From Helicoverpa zea (lineage: Eukaryota > Arthropoda > Insecta > Lepidoptera > Noctuidae): 64,000 nucleotides of DNA. The notes under the pieces were generated by a model. It made no database searches, was not told where the DNA came from, and saw only the letters and a program-made list of their open reading frames with translations. Position numbers and translations under genes: made by a program. Positions 63,109 through 64,000 of the stretch are shown piece after piece. Numbering within the stretch: the stretch's first letter is position 1; the number at the start of each line of letters is the position of its first letter. The stretch spans positions 5,890,001-5,954,000 of the forward strand of contig NC_061462.1 of the NCBI RefSeq assembly GCF_022581195.2, written 5' to 3'.

Positions 63109-63340
63109 AAAACTAGAAAATAAAAAATCGGTAAAAAAACTTTTAAGTTAAACGGTTTTAAAGATATGCTTTGCCATAGGTAGGATTTCAGAGGGCCCCA
63201 CGTTTTTATTTTAGTCTAATATGACCGGGACCACCTACGTAGGTTTATAGGTAAGGACTTAACAGTTTTTTTTATTTTCTAGTTTTCAGTGCACATAAAG
63301 TAAAACCGTTTAACTTAAAAGTTTTTTTACCGATTTTTTA
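63109..63340. repeat. overlapping perfect inverted repeats (40 bp and 19 bp)
   Basis: 63121-63160 and 63301-63340 are perfect 40-bp reverse complements (core CTTTTAAGTTAAACGG). In addition 63109-63127 and 63268-63286 are perfect 19-bp reverse complements (AAAACTAGAAAAT core). The order is X-Y then X'-Y', so the two stems cross rather than nest. The spacer includes CCACCTACGTAGGT. Confidence 0.85.
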
Positions 63341-63344
63341 TTAA

Positions 63345-64000
63345 TATTTTGTAATTTTTTCGCATCGTGGGCAAATAAGACGATAGGTAAAATTACAGTT
63401 GATTACTTCGTTGCAAACTCATTATGTAGGATTTGACTAAATTAAATAATTATTTTATTAATATGATTTAAATTAAATTAGTACCAATATGTAATCAGAT
63501 TTAATTATTAATTATTTAATCAAACCATGTATTGGTCTAAATCCATACAATATTGACTAATTATATTTTGTTTGACTTTCATTATATTCTGATTCAATCA
63601 AATATTTTCATAAATTGTACTTATCATTTCCGATTAACTGGTCCTTTAAAAGTTCTTAACAGATTTTTATTTCTGAATAAAAATTGTTTTGTATGTGTAA
63701 ACTTCTAAAGATATAGGTAGTTTGCTTACTCAAGAAGTAAAGAAATTCCGCTATTAGGACAGTGACCTACGCTTCCATCTACATAATACCAAAATACAGT
63801 CTCCAGTCTTATAATAAAGTAGCTACTAAAGACTACTACCACAATATAATTGAATGAAGTACTCCTTTTCTCCTAAGAGCTACTTAAAGGAGTATTAGCG
63901 AAGTATATTTAATTAATAAGATTACGCTTAAGTGATATAAAACGCGATACTAATGTGGGTGGCAAGTACACTAACTAGTATTAGAATGGAAGTAGTGGAA
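63345..64000. other. window right end: nothing seen
   Basis: AT-rich DNA without recognisable genes or repeats. Confidence 0.55.

Overview
The window is AT-rich animal nuclear DNA, most probably from a moth or butterfly. Evidence for this is a multi-exon immunoglobulin-superfamily gene with long introns, plus several interspersed repeats I recognise as lepidopteran types: Helitrons starting TCTATACATATAATAAA and ending in a GGGCAACAGCTAG hairpin, a tRNA-headed SINE, LINE tails with CAGCAGTGGGACG, and the GGGTTCCGTAGCCAAAATGG repeat. There is no sign of bacterial or viral organisation. Family names for repeats come from memory and were not searched.

One host gene is supported, on the minus strand. 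Three exons at the left edge (1421-1518, 913-1120, 217-342) join in phase and encode Ig domain 1 and the first part of Ig domain 2 of a lachesin / Dpr-interacting-protein (DIP) family neuronal surface protein. A small open segment at 57146-57221 encodes a convincing signal peptide, and its splice phase fits the first of these exons. If it is exon 1, the gene runs right to left and intron 1 is about 55.6 kb, so almost everything else in the window is intronic. The 3' exons lie off the left edge.

The intron is a stack of mobile elements. From left to right: a truncated LINE with an 11-bp target duplication (7.6 kb); a truncated LINE with a poly-A tail and 13-bp duplication (7.9 kb); a Tc1/mariner-like element with about 250-bp terminal inverted repeats, a transposase C-terminus and unrelated inner DNA (10.8-12.7 kb); a LINE remnant (13.2 kb); a retroposed repeat with an 11-bp duplication (14.3 kb); a duplicated ~140-bp block (17.9 and 18.26 kb); a common repeat (25.1 kb); a complete Foldback-type element with 9-bp target duplication and 151-bp tandem repeats in both arms (26.2-28.4 kb); two same-length 2,849-bp Helitrons in inverted orientation (35.7-38.5 and 42.5-45.3 kb), each carrying a nested GC-rich MITE; an ORF1-only LINE derivative (47.25-51.56 kb) split by a 2.9-kb insertion that itself holds a hAT fragment, a SINE and a LINE 3' end; a 353-bp insertion with 12-bp duplication (60.25 kb); and repeat clusters near 62.7-63.35 kb.

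The most unusual items are the Foldback element, the facing Helitron pair, the ORF1-only LINE whose frame is exactly recovered across the insertion, and the Tc1-like element with foreign inner DNA. The remaining sequence is AT-rich with no recognisable genes. Two CpG-rich patches (9.36 and 41.8 kb) could be regulatory.
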